From Diogma glabrata (Eukaryota; Arthropoda; Insecta; Diptera; Cylindrotomidae), in contig OY856186.1 in NCBI GenBank assembly GCA_963693315.1, forward strand, positions 74,749,475-74,813,474: 64,000 bases of DNA. The letters are read 5' to 3'. A program made the translations under genes and the position numbers. The notes below the pieces were generated by a model. That model was given only the letters and a program-made list of their open reading frames with translations. It was not told the origin of the DNA and did no database searches. Shown one piece after another: positions 36,901-48,274 of this stretch. Within the stretch, counting starts at the first letter, position 1. Each line of letters begins with the position of its first letter.

Positions 36901-38780
36901 TGCTATCTCACTTTGCTATCTTAGGGTTGCTGGCTTCGAAACCGTATTGAATCAACAATAATACTCTCAATGTTAGTTTTGAAGCAACCCTATTGGTGGT
37001 ACTATATTTTGCCCAATGATGATGTTTCCCCTTCTAACAACTTCCGAAACCAAATCGAAACTTTCAACTTTACTACATTACCAAAAAAAACCCAAGCAGA
37101 TTTTCCATCAAGTGTCAGGTGTCAGTTAATGGCCTTTTCTTTATATCACATTTTTTCATAGCCACGAATTTCAACAATAAATCAACACCTAAAAAAATCA
37201 TTTCAAACCGACAAAACAATTAACTTCTCAACAAAAAAAAATAGTAACAACTCACTCAAGTGAAATTTATAATATAAGTATTTGAAAACTAAACAATTAA
37301 AATAAACATAAAATTAAAACAATAACCAAAAAAAAACAAAATAATTAAATGATTTTCTCACATAAATTCCAACTAATAATCTTTTTAAAAAAAAAACAAA
37401 AAGCTTCTTATACAAATTTGCATGACAGAAAATTATTATTTTTATTTTATACACCAAGGTAATTCTGAACTCTTATAATCTTAACAACATACCCAAAAAT
37501 CATTAGAGAATGATAAAGCCAAAAAGAAAAAAATTTAAGAATTTTTCCTCACTCTTAGAATAATAATTATAAATTAAAAAAAAATAATAACAATCTATTC
37601 ATAAATTAAACGCTTAAACTGATATACATGCGTGAAAAAACTATTTAAGGTTTGAGTTGGTTATTTTTTTTTTCACTTTAATTTTATTTTTGTGTTTATA
37701 GTTGGTTCGTTTTATTTTTTTTTTTTAATATGATATGGTTGAACGAATTAGGTACCTAATTTATATATGAATTATATGATTTAAATTGTTTAGAATAACG
37801 AAATAGAGATTAGCTATTTACAAGGTGAAGAAATTTTAGATAAATTTTATTTTATTTGAAATCAGATAACTTGGGTCCTGCAAGGTGAGTTGAAAATAAT
37901 ACAATAACAATTTTTATTACAATTTTGCTTTGATAAAATTTTGAGCCCGATGGTATGAAAGCTTTTAGGTCCTCAAGGTCCTTTGGTTTTTAAATAGTTG
38001 GTGGAAGAAGGCAATGATTACATTGTTCATAGATTTTGTTCAGAGCCATGTTAATCCGTTCGAGCCGTTCAATTGAAAATGCAATACAAAGCCAACCATT
38101 AAATAGATTCTAAATTCACATAATTTGACACTTTTAAAAAATCTCCCTATTTAACTTATCTTTTAAGAACCGCCAAGGCGGCTAACTTTCCCGAAACCTG
38201 TTCAAAAACTCTGATCATTTAGCTAAATATTTCTTTTTAATAATAAAAACTGACACGAGCCTTAATTTTACAACCATATAGTTTTTATCAGTCTACATAA
38301 TTTTGCAGAAAACATCAAGATTTAACAAAAACGCATTTTTGTAATAATAATCACTTTTGTGAAAAAACGAAATGAATCTGGCAGTTTCTGAAACGAAATT
38401 TTGAAGAAACCATCAGATTACCATAAAATTAAATAGCCAAATATTACATTATGTTATAAAATTCCGATACCTAAATATACAAAATTCCAACCTAATTTCC
38501 AAAATTCAATGTTTTTGGTATCGAATTCATGTGTTTCTCGTCGTTTATTATTTTAATTTTACTATTCACAAAATTAAGTCTGCATCAATTATATTTGGTT
38601 AATATTTTTAAATTTGCTTATTAAGTTTTAACACAAGTTTTAAAAATATGTATTAAAACTTATTTTAATTAATAGATTTTTAGATTGTCAAAATACAAGC
38701 CGCCAAATAAACTTTCAAAACAGCTCATTAAACGTCTTTTAAATATACCGGCCAATCCAGTAGTTATTGAAAGTTTTGCA
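33981..38780. other. AT-rich stretch with T-rich low-complexity ORFs, no gene recognised
   Basis: ORFs of 60-104 codons at 34097-34788 are Phe/Leu-rich products of T runs. An 89-codon ORF at 36469-36738 shows no family feature, and a weak B-box-like GGCTTCGAAACC occurs at 36932-36943. Nothing here is supported as a gene. Confidence 0.5.
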
Positions 38781-38789
38781 GCCGAACTT

Positions 38790-39150
38790 GTTTAAAAAAA
38801 AATGACGTTTATAGTGAACATTTTTTGCTTTATTTTATTTGAATTTAACCCAACGAAATGCTCTTAAATGTAATAACAACTAATAATAGGGAGATAGGGA
38901 GACTATCAGATTTTACCTAGGGAGAAAAACAAATTTAAAATTAATAAAATGAAAAATAATTTAAAATTTTTTTTATATAAAATTTTTTTTTTTTGCAATT
39001 TTTTTTCCGTTTAAAAAATTCTTCACTATGAAAATTATTTTATAAAAAAATATAGAGAAATCAAAACTGGAAAAAAAAACAATTATTAGCTTGCTTTCAA
39101 AATTTTCGCAAAAACTTATTTCGAATTGTCACCGCCATTATACTAGCTCG
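38790..39150. repeat. Diverged partial copy of the 40-45 kb foldback repeat
   Basis: TTTAACCCAACGAAATGCTC (about 38846) and TTAGCTTGCTTTCAAAATTTTCGCAAAAACTTATTTCGAATTGTCACCGCC (summarised; 39089-39137) correspond to segments of the repeats at 40590-40740 and 44840-45240. It is the leftmost and most eroded copy. Confidence 0.6.
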
Positions 39151-39547
39151 AAAAAATAAACATAAGAATCCAACTACGGGTTTTATAAAAAACATAGTAA
39201 TCCAACTAAGAGCTGTCAAAATTGTAAACTTTGAAAACCCAAATAAATTGTTTTTTCTTGCAATTCAAATGATGCAATGTGTTTAAGTTGTTTTTACTAT
39301 ACGGTAAGTTATTTAAATTATTATTTTGATATTTTAGTGCTATTAAAATATTATATGTAGGATTTAACTACAATATAGTAACTACGATATAGGATTATAT
39401 ATAGGATTTAACTACAAATCTCACATGCAGGCGGCGTGCGTGCCAGGCATACAAAATATTTTTTCTCCGATTGACAGCAAATATAAATTTTGCAGACTTA
39501 TTTCAGTCAGCAAAGTGGCACTTTTCCTGCCTAAGCAGCAACTCTTC

Positions 39548-40432
39548 GGGGCCTGATTTAGAATACCTTTTTGAGTAAAGCTTATTTGAATATATCCGGC
39601 CCTGATCAGGTTTTTCTTATTTGACCCCTAGCTGAAATTTTAATTGGCCATTTTAGAAACAAATAGTAATAGTTATTTACATATCGAGGGCTGAAAGTAG
39701 AAGATTATGCCAGCGGTTCATATTGAAGCCCGACGCGAAGCGAGGGCTTTTATTGAACCAAGAGCGTAATCTTCCTTTCAGCCTGAGTGTATGTACAACG
39801 TTTTACGCACAACTGCACAACTTTATTGTAGTATAAATCAATTTTTGAATTTTTTAAACTCGCTAGACATTTTGAAAATTATGCTAAACATGCCATAATT
39901 TTCTCTATAAACTTCATTCAATAATTTATTTGTTTGTTCTAATTTTATGAATATTTTACGGGTGATTATTTTACGGGTGGTAAAGTAGAAAAATATATTA
40001 ATATTTCATATTGCAACGGGATTTTATTTTACGGATGTAAAGTTCAACTTTCAGCCACGATAACTAGGATGTAAAATGTGTTTTACGATTCGTTTGTGCG
40101 TAAAAATCATTTCATGTGTGTTTTAGCTATCGCTTCTCGGCTGTAAGAATATGTAAGGTATGCAAGTTTTAATTTTTTCCGTTGTAATTTTTTTATTTCA
40201 ATTTAATTAATTTATGTATGTAATATATAAATATACATCAGGGTCTGGTCCGGATATCCCAATCAGGGCCTGATCCCATTATAACAATCAGGGTCTGATC
40301 CGGTAATCCCAATCAGGACTTGATAGGGAAAAAGCGTTACACTTATGATCAGGGCCCAATTAGGCTCCCCTACCAAAGCCTGATCCGAATTAGTGCAAAC
40401 CTGATCAGGACCTTACTTGAGTCCTGACAAAT
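39548..40432. repeat. Cluster of CCTGATC motifs
   Basis: At least eight occurrences of a TCAGG(G/A)(C/T)CTGATC-like palindromic motif lie at about 39548, 39600, 40240, 40264, 40290, 40310, 40350 and 40372-40420, in both orientations. Dense palindromic motifs of this kind resemble the subterminal transposase sites of the hATs in this window, but I cannot define terminal repeats or a duplication here. Confidence 0.6.
39686..39783. repeat. 45-bp-arm hairpin
   Basis: GAGGGCTGAAAGTAGAAGAT leads an arm that is answered in inverted order ending at CTTTCAGCCTG (39783), with mismatches. The loop holds AAGCCCGACGCGAAGCGAGG. The loop motif CGAGGGCTTTTAT recurs in the hairpins at 40.88, 41.4 and 44.9 kb, linking this piece to the same repeat family. 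Confidence 0.65.
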
Positions 40433-40800
40433 TTCTGCTCAGAAGTTATACGTCTGACCTACTGCGATATTAAAAATTATCAAATCATTTTTTAAATAAT
40501 TTACTGATATCCCAGTAGGCCAACGTATAATTCATAAAAAATATATAAAGAAATGAAAAATGACAAAAAATTTTTTGTGCAGTTATCAATATACTTGCTT
40601 TCGAAGTTTTTAGCAAAAAATTATTTCGACTTATCACCGCCCTTGGAAAATTACAACTGAAATTTTTTTGCCTTAGTTTTATTTTAACTTAAACCAATGC
40701 TATTTTCTAAAATGTAATGACATCATTCAATTTCACCAATTACATTTGAATTATACTAATAACTAATATTTATACCTCTGGACTACTGGGAAATTAAAAA

Positions 40801-41473
40801 TTATCAGTTGTAATTTCCCATGATAGTTCGAAATAATTTTTAGCCCAAAATTTCGAAAGCAAGTATATTGATAAAAGCCCGAGGCCGTACGCCGAGGGCT
40901 TTTATAAATACCACTTGCTTGAGAAATTTTTCAAAAAGTTATGAGAATTTATCAACGAACGAGAGGAATTCGTTTAGAAAAGTTTTTGCCATTTTCATTT
41001 CTTTATATATTTTTTATGAATTATACGTTGGCCTACTTTGATATTAGTTAATTATTTCAAAATTAGACTGATAATTTTTAATATCCCCGTAGGCCAGAAG
41101 TATAAATAATTGTTATTAGTATAATGCAAATTTTATTGGTAAAATTGAATGATGTCATTACATTTTAGAGAATTTCATTGGGTTAAATTAAATTAAGACT
41201 AAGGCAAAAATGTTTCAGTCTAATTTTGAAATAATTAACTGATATCACAGTAGGCCAACGGATAATTCATAAAAATATATAATGAAATGAAAAATGGCAA
41301 AACATTTTCTAAACGAGTTCCCCTCGTTCGTTGATAAATTCTCATAATTTTTTGGAAAATTCCTCAAGCAAGTGGTATTGATAAAAGCCCTCGGCCTACG
41401 AGCTCGTGCTTTTATCAATATACTTACTGCAAAAAATTATTTCGAATTAGCCCTGGGAAATTACAACTGATAA
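40801..41473. mobile_element. Foldback element with 270-bp arms
   Basis: Left arm 40801-41072 and right arm 41214-41473 are inverted copies around a 141-bp loop. Each arm contains an inner hairpin built on CGAGGGCTTTTAT (about 40878-40914 and 41379-41420). Each arm also contains AACGAGxGGAATTCGTTTAG and the motif GTAGGCCAAC or its complement. The adjoining 40441-40800 and the segment at 44830-45265 are further partial copies. There is no ORF in the arms. The architecture is that of a foldback transposon or a palindromic non-autonomous element. Confidence 0.8.
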
Positions 41474-41671
41474 TTCACCATCTGTATCCCAAATCTCAGG
41501 AAAATTGGCAATTTGCATATTTTTTGTTAGTAAACATTCAAATTGGTTTGTCTCGTCAACGAAACAAAACGCCTGTCGACAATTTTAGTATGTTTTAAAT
41601 GAAAGCCGTAAACGAGAACCGTAAAAAACAAAAATGAAGGTACTTTTGGATTTAGGCATCCTTAAAAATTA

Positions 41672-43468
41672 AATTTTTTGAAAAATTATAACTAAAAAAA
41701 AAAAATAGAAAAAAAACTTGAAATATTTGAAAAAAAATTTTTTTTAAGAGAAACGCTTTTCTTTAGTTCATTGTTATGCAAACTGTAAAAAAAATTACTA
41801 AAAAGCAAAAAATAATTCCAAAACTCAAATAAATTTTCTAAAAACCTTTGTAAAAAAATTCAAAAAAAAAAATAATTCCAAAACACGAATAGATATGGTG
41901 AATTCCATGCAAAAGTATACAACAAAGTCAAATTTTAAAATTGTTATTTTCCATCATATAGTTATTTTTTTTGAAAGTTGATATCATGAATTTTTTATTT
42001 TTGAAAAAACAAATCGAAAATATTTAAGTTTTCTAAAGTTGGCTCACAAAGTGCTCATGTGCTCACTTCCTAAAATATCATAAAGACAGGCAACATTTTT
42101 TTTACCCCAAGAAACTCGATTTCGACCCAATAGATGACATTAAAAATATAAAACTAAAGTTGCCCGAACCACAATACAAATACAGTCGAGGTTTAAGGGC
42201 TACATTTCCGGCTGACACAGGATTATACGAATTTCAAAATTTAAATTAATTTTAGTTCGTATAACCCTAACTTATTTTGGAATATTATTATTTCTATTAA
42301 TATAATTTAATTAATCCTTCATATGGTGTAAATATCTAATTATATTATTAAGTGTCGTGTAATTCACAATAATTATGTCGTGTAAGTCACGCGAACATTT
42401 TGTTTTTTTGTAAAAAATAAAAAGTTTTTTACTAAGTTCAAGCCGTTTTGTTGTTGTTTGTATTTCTCAAAAACGATTCAATACAGTTTATAAAGTATTT
42501 AGCTACACAATTAACAGGATTTTTGAGTGTTCATTGATAACTCTGAAACCAATGGATTTGATGTCGTGTAAGTCACAACTGATTTATTATATTAGTATTA
42601 TTAAAATGAAAGCCTAAATTAAAAAACTAAGGGCATGACTCAATATGTATATGCTTATAAATATTATTTCTTAAAAAAGAAAAATTAAAAAAATTATATT
42701 TATACCCTAAATATTATCAAAAATGACAAAACAGGTGTCTCGTGTCGTGTAAGTCACATATGGAATTCACCATATTCCAAAAAATTCTGTAAAAAAATTC
42801 AAAATCGAGAAAATCTGACACATTCGTTAAAGAAAAGCGTGGGACGCTAATCGTACACGCGAAACATTGACGGAATTGCGACTACTATATCATTACTATT
42901 TACTTTCTATCATTTTGTGACTAGAAGCATCTCAAAGCATCATGTTTAGGATCTAACGTTGTCAATTGCATGCGGTTTTTATATAAGAATTTTGAATTAT
43001 ATTTTTTTGTGTATATTTTTCTAATACTTTCTTTCTTTCTACTTTATTTTTCTAATACTTTCCTAACGATGTAGTGCAATGATATAATTATTTTATTTTT
43101 CATTCATTTAGAATTACAATTGATAGTAGTCGCAATTCGGTCAATGTTTCGCGTGTAGGATTAGCGTCCCACGCTTTTCTTTAACGAATGTGTCAGATTT
43201 TCTCGATTTTGAATTTTTTTACTGAATGTTTTGGAAAATCTATTCGTGTTTTGGAATTATTTTTATTTTTGAATTTTTTTACAAAGGTTTTTAGAAAATT
43301 TATTTGAGTTTTGGAATTATTTTATGCTTTTTAGTAATTTTTTTTACAGTTTGCATAACAATGAACTAAAGAAAAGCGTTTCTTAAAAAAAATTTTTTTC
43401 AAATATTTCAAGTTTTTTTGAATATTTTTTTCTATTTTTTTTAATTTTTTTTTATTTTTCAATTTTTA
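41672..43468. repeat. 1.8 kb imperfect palindrome interrupted by a TA-flanked element
   Basis: The right arm 43121-43468 is the inverted copy of 41672-41895 joined to 42775-42888 (about 340 bp). Shared landmarks are AACGCTTTTCTTTAGTTCA, AATAATTCCAAAAC and AGCGTGGGACGCTAATC. The left arm is split by the element at 41896-42772. The uninterrupted right arm gives the target sequence. The loop 42889-43120 is AT-rich and empty. It lies between the foldback at 41 kb and the DUF6570-like ORF. Confidence 0.85.
41896..42772. mobile_element. 877-bp non-autonomous DNA transposon, TA target site
   Basis: Terminal inverted repeats TGGTGAATTCCAT and ATGGAATTCACCA are flanked by TA on both sides (41894-41895, 42773-42774). 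The intact opposite arm of the surrounding palindrome lacks it. The right part carries at least four copies of GTCGTGTAA(G/T)TCAC(A) (about 42353, 42379, 42563 and 42744). These look like subterminal binding sites. No ORF is present. TA duplication fits the Tc1/mariner superfamily among others; the family is not recognised. Confidence 0.82.
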
Positions 43469-43667
43469 GTCATCAACGCCTGGATGTCGGACGGTCGGAG
43501 GTCTATTAGGTCTATAGTCGGACGGTCTATTTTGTCACGTTCTTATAAGAATTCAACACATTTTCCAGAATTTAACATTTTTTAATTTATTTTCCTTGAT
43601 GCCACGATGCATGGATAATGCGTGAACTACTGCCGATAGACACATATTCCGATATATTTTCCGCATT

Positions 43668-44468
43668 TTAATTAGGACCTTCAGTATCTTCATTACTTGC
43701 GCCATGATTTGATAGTCGAATCAAATCACGTTCATCAAGGTGTGAATTTTCATCAATAACAATGTCTCGGTACAATGGGTTATTTGATTTAAGCCATTCT
43801 ATAGCTGCGATTAATTTAGTTCTGGAAACAGTGTAGTCTCGAGCAGAATTTGCATTTTCTAAGCGTTCCGTTACTACTATAATATCAGCATCCAAGGTTG
43901 ATCGAGGTATGAACGTAGGAAGCTTTGAAATGACGTCAAAAATGTCCAAGGCAAAACGGATTGCTTGGCCTTTAAATCCGTAGTGCCCGTACAATCCAGA
44001 AAACTTGACAATTTTAAGAAAAGCGTGAATCCGAGACAAAAGACATTGTTCAGCTTGAGAAAGTGCCTGAATTTCTGGTGGAACGTCGCCTAGGTCTAAA
44101 TGGTTCCAGTAAGCTTTAGCAGGTGGAGTTGTTTTGTTACTTTTTAAGTGAGACTTGCAGCGGTGACAAACTGTAAGGCGAACTTTATATTTTAATTCAG
44201 GCGGCATCCAATCTGGAGGTCGAATTGGAATCTGGTAGTTTGACACTTGCTTGGGATAGCACTGTTTCGTAAGAATATCACATACTTTGTTTGCAAAAGT
44301 GTTAACTTCAGCCTCAAAATCGTCGTAACAACAATTTTGAACAGCTGTAGTAAGCTGATTTCTTCCTTCATCTGGATTTTCTTCTTGACGTTCTGCTTCT
44401 TTACGTGCGCGTCGGCGTTGATATGCGTTTAAATTTGATAACATGCAAATGCTGGCCGAAATCAGCAA
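43668..44468 (-). CDS. DUF6570-like protein of Helitron-type elements, N-terminal piece
   Basis: This intact 266-aa ORF has an Arg-rich N terminus (YQRRRARKEAERQEENPDEG). A middle part follows with CHRCKSHLKSN, a lone zinc-knuckle-like CxxC, then LDLGDVPPEIQALSQAEQCL, and IVKFSGLYGHYGFKGQAI. It closes with LKSNNPLYRDIVID. This is the plan of the DUF6570-type domain in front of the rolling-circle Rep and helicase domains of Helitron-like proteins. Those catalytic domains, with the two-His and YxxxY motifs, are absent, so the piece cannot mobilise DNA. Met at 44468 or an inner one at 44438 could start it. It lies between two inverted-repeat blocks, which suggests a composite or gene-carrying non-autonomous element. 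Family identity is from recalled features. Confidence 0.65.
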   Translation of the reverse strand: MLISASICMLSNLNAYQRRRARKEAERQEENPDEGRNQLTTAVQNCCYDDFEAEVNTFANKVCDILTKQCYPKQVSNYQIPIRPPDWMPPELKYKVRLTVCHRCKSHLKSNKTTPPAKAYWNHLDLGDVPPEIQALSQAEQCLLSRIHAFLKIVKFSGLYGHYGFKGQAIRFALDIFDVISKLPTFIPRSTLDADIIVVTERLENANSARDYTVSRTKLIAAIEWLKSNNPLYRDIVIDENSHLDERDLIRLSNHGASNEDTEGPN

Positions 44469-44829
44469 AAAATTTTTGAAATTAATTGTTTATTTATCGA
44501 GAAAATACCTAATTTATGAACGTAAAATGCATAATTCTGTATAGTTTATCTATCGATCTTTATGTTGTGCAAATTTCAAGTCGCTACGTTAAGTAGATCG
44601 AGAGAATTTGAATATTTCCGATGAAAATCGATTTTTTTATTTAAACAACGAATAAACAATTGAAATTGTTAGTTAATATGATATTCGTGTATTGTCATCG
44701 GATATACGTATGCCTGCAAAGATTCATTCATTTTCATTGAATATAAGGCAGTCAAATTAACGTTACAAGAATTGATCCAATAGTGTGAAGTAAAGAAAAG
44801 CGTTTAAAAAATTTCATGTAAAATACGCA
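44469..44829. other. No gene recognised
   Basis: AT-rich. TAAAGAAAAGCGTTT at 44793-44807 repeats a landmark of the 41.7-43.4 kb palindrome. Confidence 0.5.
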
Positions 44830-45265
44830 AAAAAAATCAGTAGTAATCTCCCAAGGGCGGTGATAAGTCGAAATAATTGTTTGCCAAAAATTTCGAAAGC
44901 ATGTATCTTGAAATGGGCACGAGGCCGTAGTTCGAGGGCTATTATTAATACCACTTGCTTGAGGAATTTTCCAAAATATTATGAGAATTTATCAACGAAC
45001 GAGGGGAATTCGTTTAGAAAATTTTTTGCCGTTTTTCATTTCTTTGTATATTTTTTATGAATTATTCGTTGGCCTTCTGCGTTATCAGTTAATTATTTGA
45101 TAATTTTTAATATCCCAGTAGACCAGATCCCAGTAGGGCAGACGTATAACTATTTGTTATTAGTATAATTCAAATGTTATTGGTGAAATTGAATGATGTC
45201 ATTACATTTTAGAGAATTTCATTGGGTTCAATTAAAATAAAACTAAGGCAAAAATTTTTCAGCGT
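44830..45265. repeat. Further copy of the foldback repeat
   Basis: It contains AGGGCGGTGATAAGTCGAAA, the CACGAGGCCGTAGTTCGAGGGC hairpin (degenerate), CACTTGCTTGAGGAATTTTC, AACGAGGGGAATTCGTTTAG and GAATGATGTCATTACATTTT. The order matches the left arm and loop of 40801-41213. Confidence 0.75.
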
Positions 45266-45689
45266 AATTTTTTTTTTCTTAAGCCTTATTATTAACCCTC
45301 TTAATAATAGTAGATGAAAAACGAGTTCTAGACAGAGTTGTGAAAACTTGACCATTTTTGATTTTCCTGAAACTTGGCATATAAGTAGTATGGACAAATT
45401 AAAAAATACAACTTATTTTAAAATTTTTTTAAAGTTTGCTTAGTTTGAGCATAGAGGGCACCCCAACATGCATGAAAAATGAAAATTCTGCCAACCAGAT
45501 GTAACTTTGAAATTAAATTGCTCAAGAACGGCTTTACCGATTTCATCAAACTTTTTTTGTTTGAAAGATGATTAGTTAGTCCTTTGAAAAAAAATTAATT
45601 TATTGTTTTTATAATTAATTTTCAAATAAAAATATTAAAAAACTTTTTTAAAGATGGCGCTAGGTTCGATCAATTGAAATTTAATTAAT

Positions 45690-46126
45690 TTTTTTTCTGA
45701 AAATAGTTCTATCCTTACTCTAAAGTATATCAAATTAACTCAGGGGCGTTAATTTTTGTTCTTGAGATATTTCATTTTAAAGATTTTTAGTACGACTGAA
45801 ATTCGAATTTTTCTTCGTTTTTTCAAACAACTTCCATTAACAAAAAATTTTAAAATCATTTAAATTTTAACTTTTTTTTTTTAAATATAGCTCTAACCTT
45901 ATTTTAAAATATATGAAATTTACAAAGAGGCGTTAATTCGTGTTCTTGAGATATTTAATTTTAAAGATTTTTAGTCCGATTAAAATTCTAATTGTTCATT
46001 ATTTTCTCGAACTTCAGTGGTTAAAATTTTTTGATGATATAAATTGTTCGAAAAAAAATGAACAATTAGAATTTTAATCGGACTACAAATCTTTAAAATG
46101 AAATATCTCAAGAACAAAGATTAATC
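45690..46126. repeat. Direct and inverted repeats around GTTCTTGAGATATTT
   Basis: A block of about 110 bp containing GGGCGTTAATTTTTGTTCTTG (21 bases in sequence; core GTTCTTGAGATATTTCATTT) occurs at about 45700-45810. It recurs diverged at about 45890-46000 and returns inverted at 46050-46126, so the last two form a hairpin centred near 46030. No gene is seen between 45266 and 46480. Confidence 0.7.
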
Positions 46127-46479
46127 CTTATTTCTCAAAAACAAACACGCTTGACTGTAATTTTAGTACACATATTTTGACAATAAATTCCAAAATATAA
46201 TAAAATGGAAAAAAAGGTTTCACGCGATTTCACCATGTTTGAATAGTTAAAATTTAACAAAATCATCTAAATATATAAAAAAATTTTGTCAGTGTAATAT
46301 TTTTATAAAGCAATAGAAGAAGTAAGCTAGGTTGAGTAATTTGTACATGTTGCGAGTGTTTTGTTTTTTGTCTGTGAAACCCTAGTTCATATTTTACAAC
46401 TGAGTTTTCATAAAAAACTACCTTTCATTCATTCATTTTGTGTAATTTTGGCGTAATCTTGAGCGTAAAATCTTAAAAC

Positions 46480-47050
46480 GAATGCAGCCTCCCCATTTTG
46501 AAAAAATGAATACCAGAGCTTTTGCTGTATTGTGCTCGAGCTCTGCTGGTTGTGACACTCAAAAAAACTTATATTCCCAATGGAAGAAATGAATAAAGTT
46601 ATAAACATTTTGTCAAGTAGAAGTTCGTGCAACCATTTTGGATAAATAAAAACAAAGGTTGTGCTGAGAAAGAGCACTCCGAAAGAATGACATATCACCA
46701 ATGAAAAAAGTTGGCACAATAAAAGGATTTTTTGACCAAAAGTTAGACCCTTAATTTAAAAAAAAATAAAACAGAGGTTGAAGAAATGAAGAAATAAAAA
46801 ACAAAATGTGTGCTGTACTGTGCCAGATTTATGCTACTGAAAAAAAATCGAAATTAGTTAGGCCCAACATTATTAAAAAAAGAAAATACAGAGGTTGTGC
46901 TGCATTGTGCTACCCAGAAAAAAATTTTTTATCACTAACGGAAAAATTTTTTAACGCTAAGATCATTCTATATTATAGTTAGTCCTACCATTTTGGAAAA
47001 AAATTAAAAACAAAGGTGCCGTATTCTGCTCAAGTTGTGCTGGATGTGCT
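46480..47050 (+). repeat. Minisatellite, about 115-140 bp units, left block
   Basis: About five diverged units begin at about 46494, 46634, 46755, 46868 and 46992. Each is recognised by CCATTTTGGAAAAAATGAAA, then ACAAAGGTTGTGCTG, TTGTGCTAC and TTTTTAACGCTAA. The same unit appears inverted at 56060-56650. The block ends where element D begins. Confidence 0.75.
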
Positions 47051-47246
47051 ACTACATTGAGTGAAGTGAATAAAAACTAGAATAATCTTAAAGTATAAAC
47101 TATTTAGCATTAGCACATTCTTTATTTCGAGTGAATAAGAATGTACTAATTTTTTTTAGCATCTGCTAGAAAATTGTAGAATATACTGAAAATTATAAAT
47201 GTCAAATTAAAACAAAACTAGACTAAAAAACAAAACTAAAATTAAA

Positions 47247-47522
47247 ATGTCGGACGAGAATACAACTTCAAACTTTAATAAAAGTAATTCCAGAAATTTT
47301 GTTAATGTTATCAAAAAATTTCCTATAGTTTTAAGCAAGTCGAAACTACCAGGAACCAAAGACAAAAAAAATGCTGTGTCCTACATCAGAACAAATAAAA
47401 AAAAAATTAACAATATAAAAACTGATGTAAAAAAAACAGATCACACTCAAACTGGGAATCGGAGGATTGAGTTGGAGCACGTCATTTTTTCCATACAATC
47501 CAGTACTCCAACCACAAATTGA
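47247..47522 (+). CDS. Small basic ORF in element D, unrecognised
   Basis: This 91-aa ORF begins MSDENTTSNFNKSN. It is rich in Lys, Asn, Ser and Thr and carries a KKKINNIKTDVKKTD patch, so it is strongly basic and probably disordered. It has no motif I recognise. It could be the N-terminal exon of a transposon gene in element D, or chance. There is no downstream partner ORF. Confidence 0.3.
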   Translation: MSDENTTSNFNKSNSRNFVNVIKKFPIVLSKSKLPGTKDKKNAVSYIRTNKKKINNIKTDVKKTDHTQTGNRRIELEHVIFSIQSSTPTTN

Positions 47523-48170
47523 ATTTATGTTTTCTTTGCCATATATCTTGGCATTTCCAAATTTCAGCCTCAGATTTTGAAAACACAATAAATTCGTGAG
47601 CAACTGACACAATTTTTTTCCAAAACCTAAAAATATATGTGTGTAACATGGTTTTGTTATATTTTAAAATGGTTTCCTATCTAATTAAAATATTATTATA
47701 ATTCTCCTTACTAGCTTTCGCTCAAGAACATTTCACACAAAGTTTTAACATTTTCTTCTTTGAAACGATATATGCTTTTTTTAACGACTGTCATAGAAAA
47801 TAATGTTTTCTATCTATCATTTTAAAACAGAAAGTTGGCTTTTGCTGTTTAGCGTGCATTTTTTAATTTTTTCTGCTCTAATGCAGAAAGTAAAACAAAA
47901 GACATAATAGTCAAAGACATAATATTAAATAATTTATAACATATTATGAATTATTTTTTATTTAAAAATAGATAATTTATTAATTTAAATTTTTAGCTTG
48001 ACGTTCGTTCGATATGTTTTTTAAACAAAAACTAAATAACATAAATGCCTCCTTAGCAACGCATATCTTACTTAAAAAACTATTGTTTTTTAAAAATTAA
48101 AATTATGATTTAAGCTTTTTTAATAATAAACAAATATGTCGGCAGTCGTTAAAAAAATAGTATGTATACT

Positions 48171-48274
48171 TTGAGCAGAAAGTAACATTGCTGCTCTGAC
48201 ATGATTGCTGGTTTCGGCTACGCCTCAACCAGCAACTTTCATGCACGAGCAGCAATGTCGTACTTTCTGCTCTT
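48171..48274. repeat. Palindrome of about 50-bp arms inside element D
   Basis: GAGCAGAAAGTAACATTGCT begins the left arm and AGCAATGTCGTACTTTCTGCTC closes the right. TTGCTGGTT and AACCAGCAA surround a loop CGGCTACGCCTC. A further TTTCTGCTCTAATGCAGAAAG lies at 47868-47888. Confidence 0.8.
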
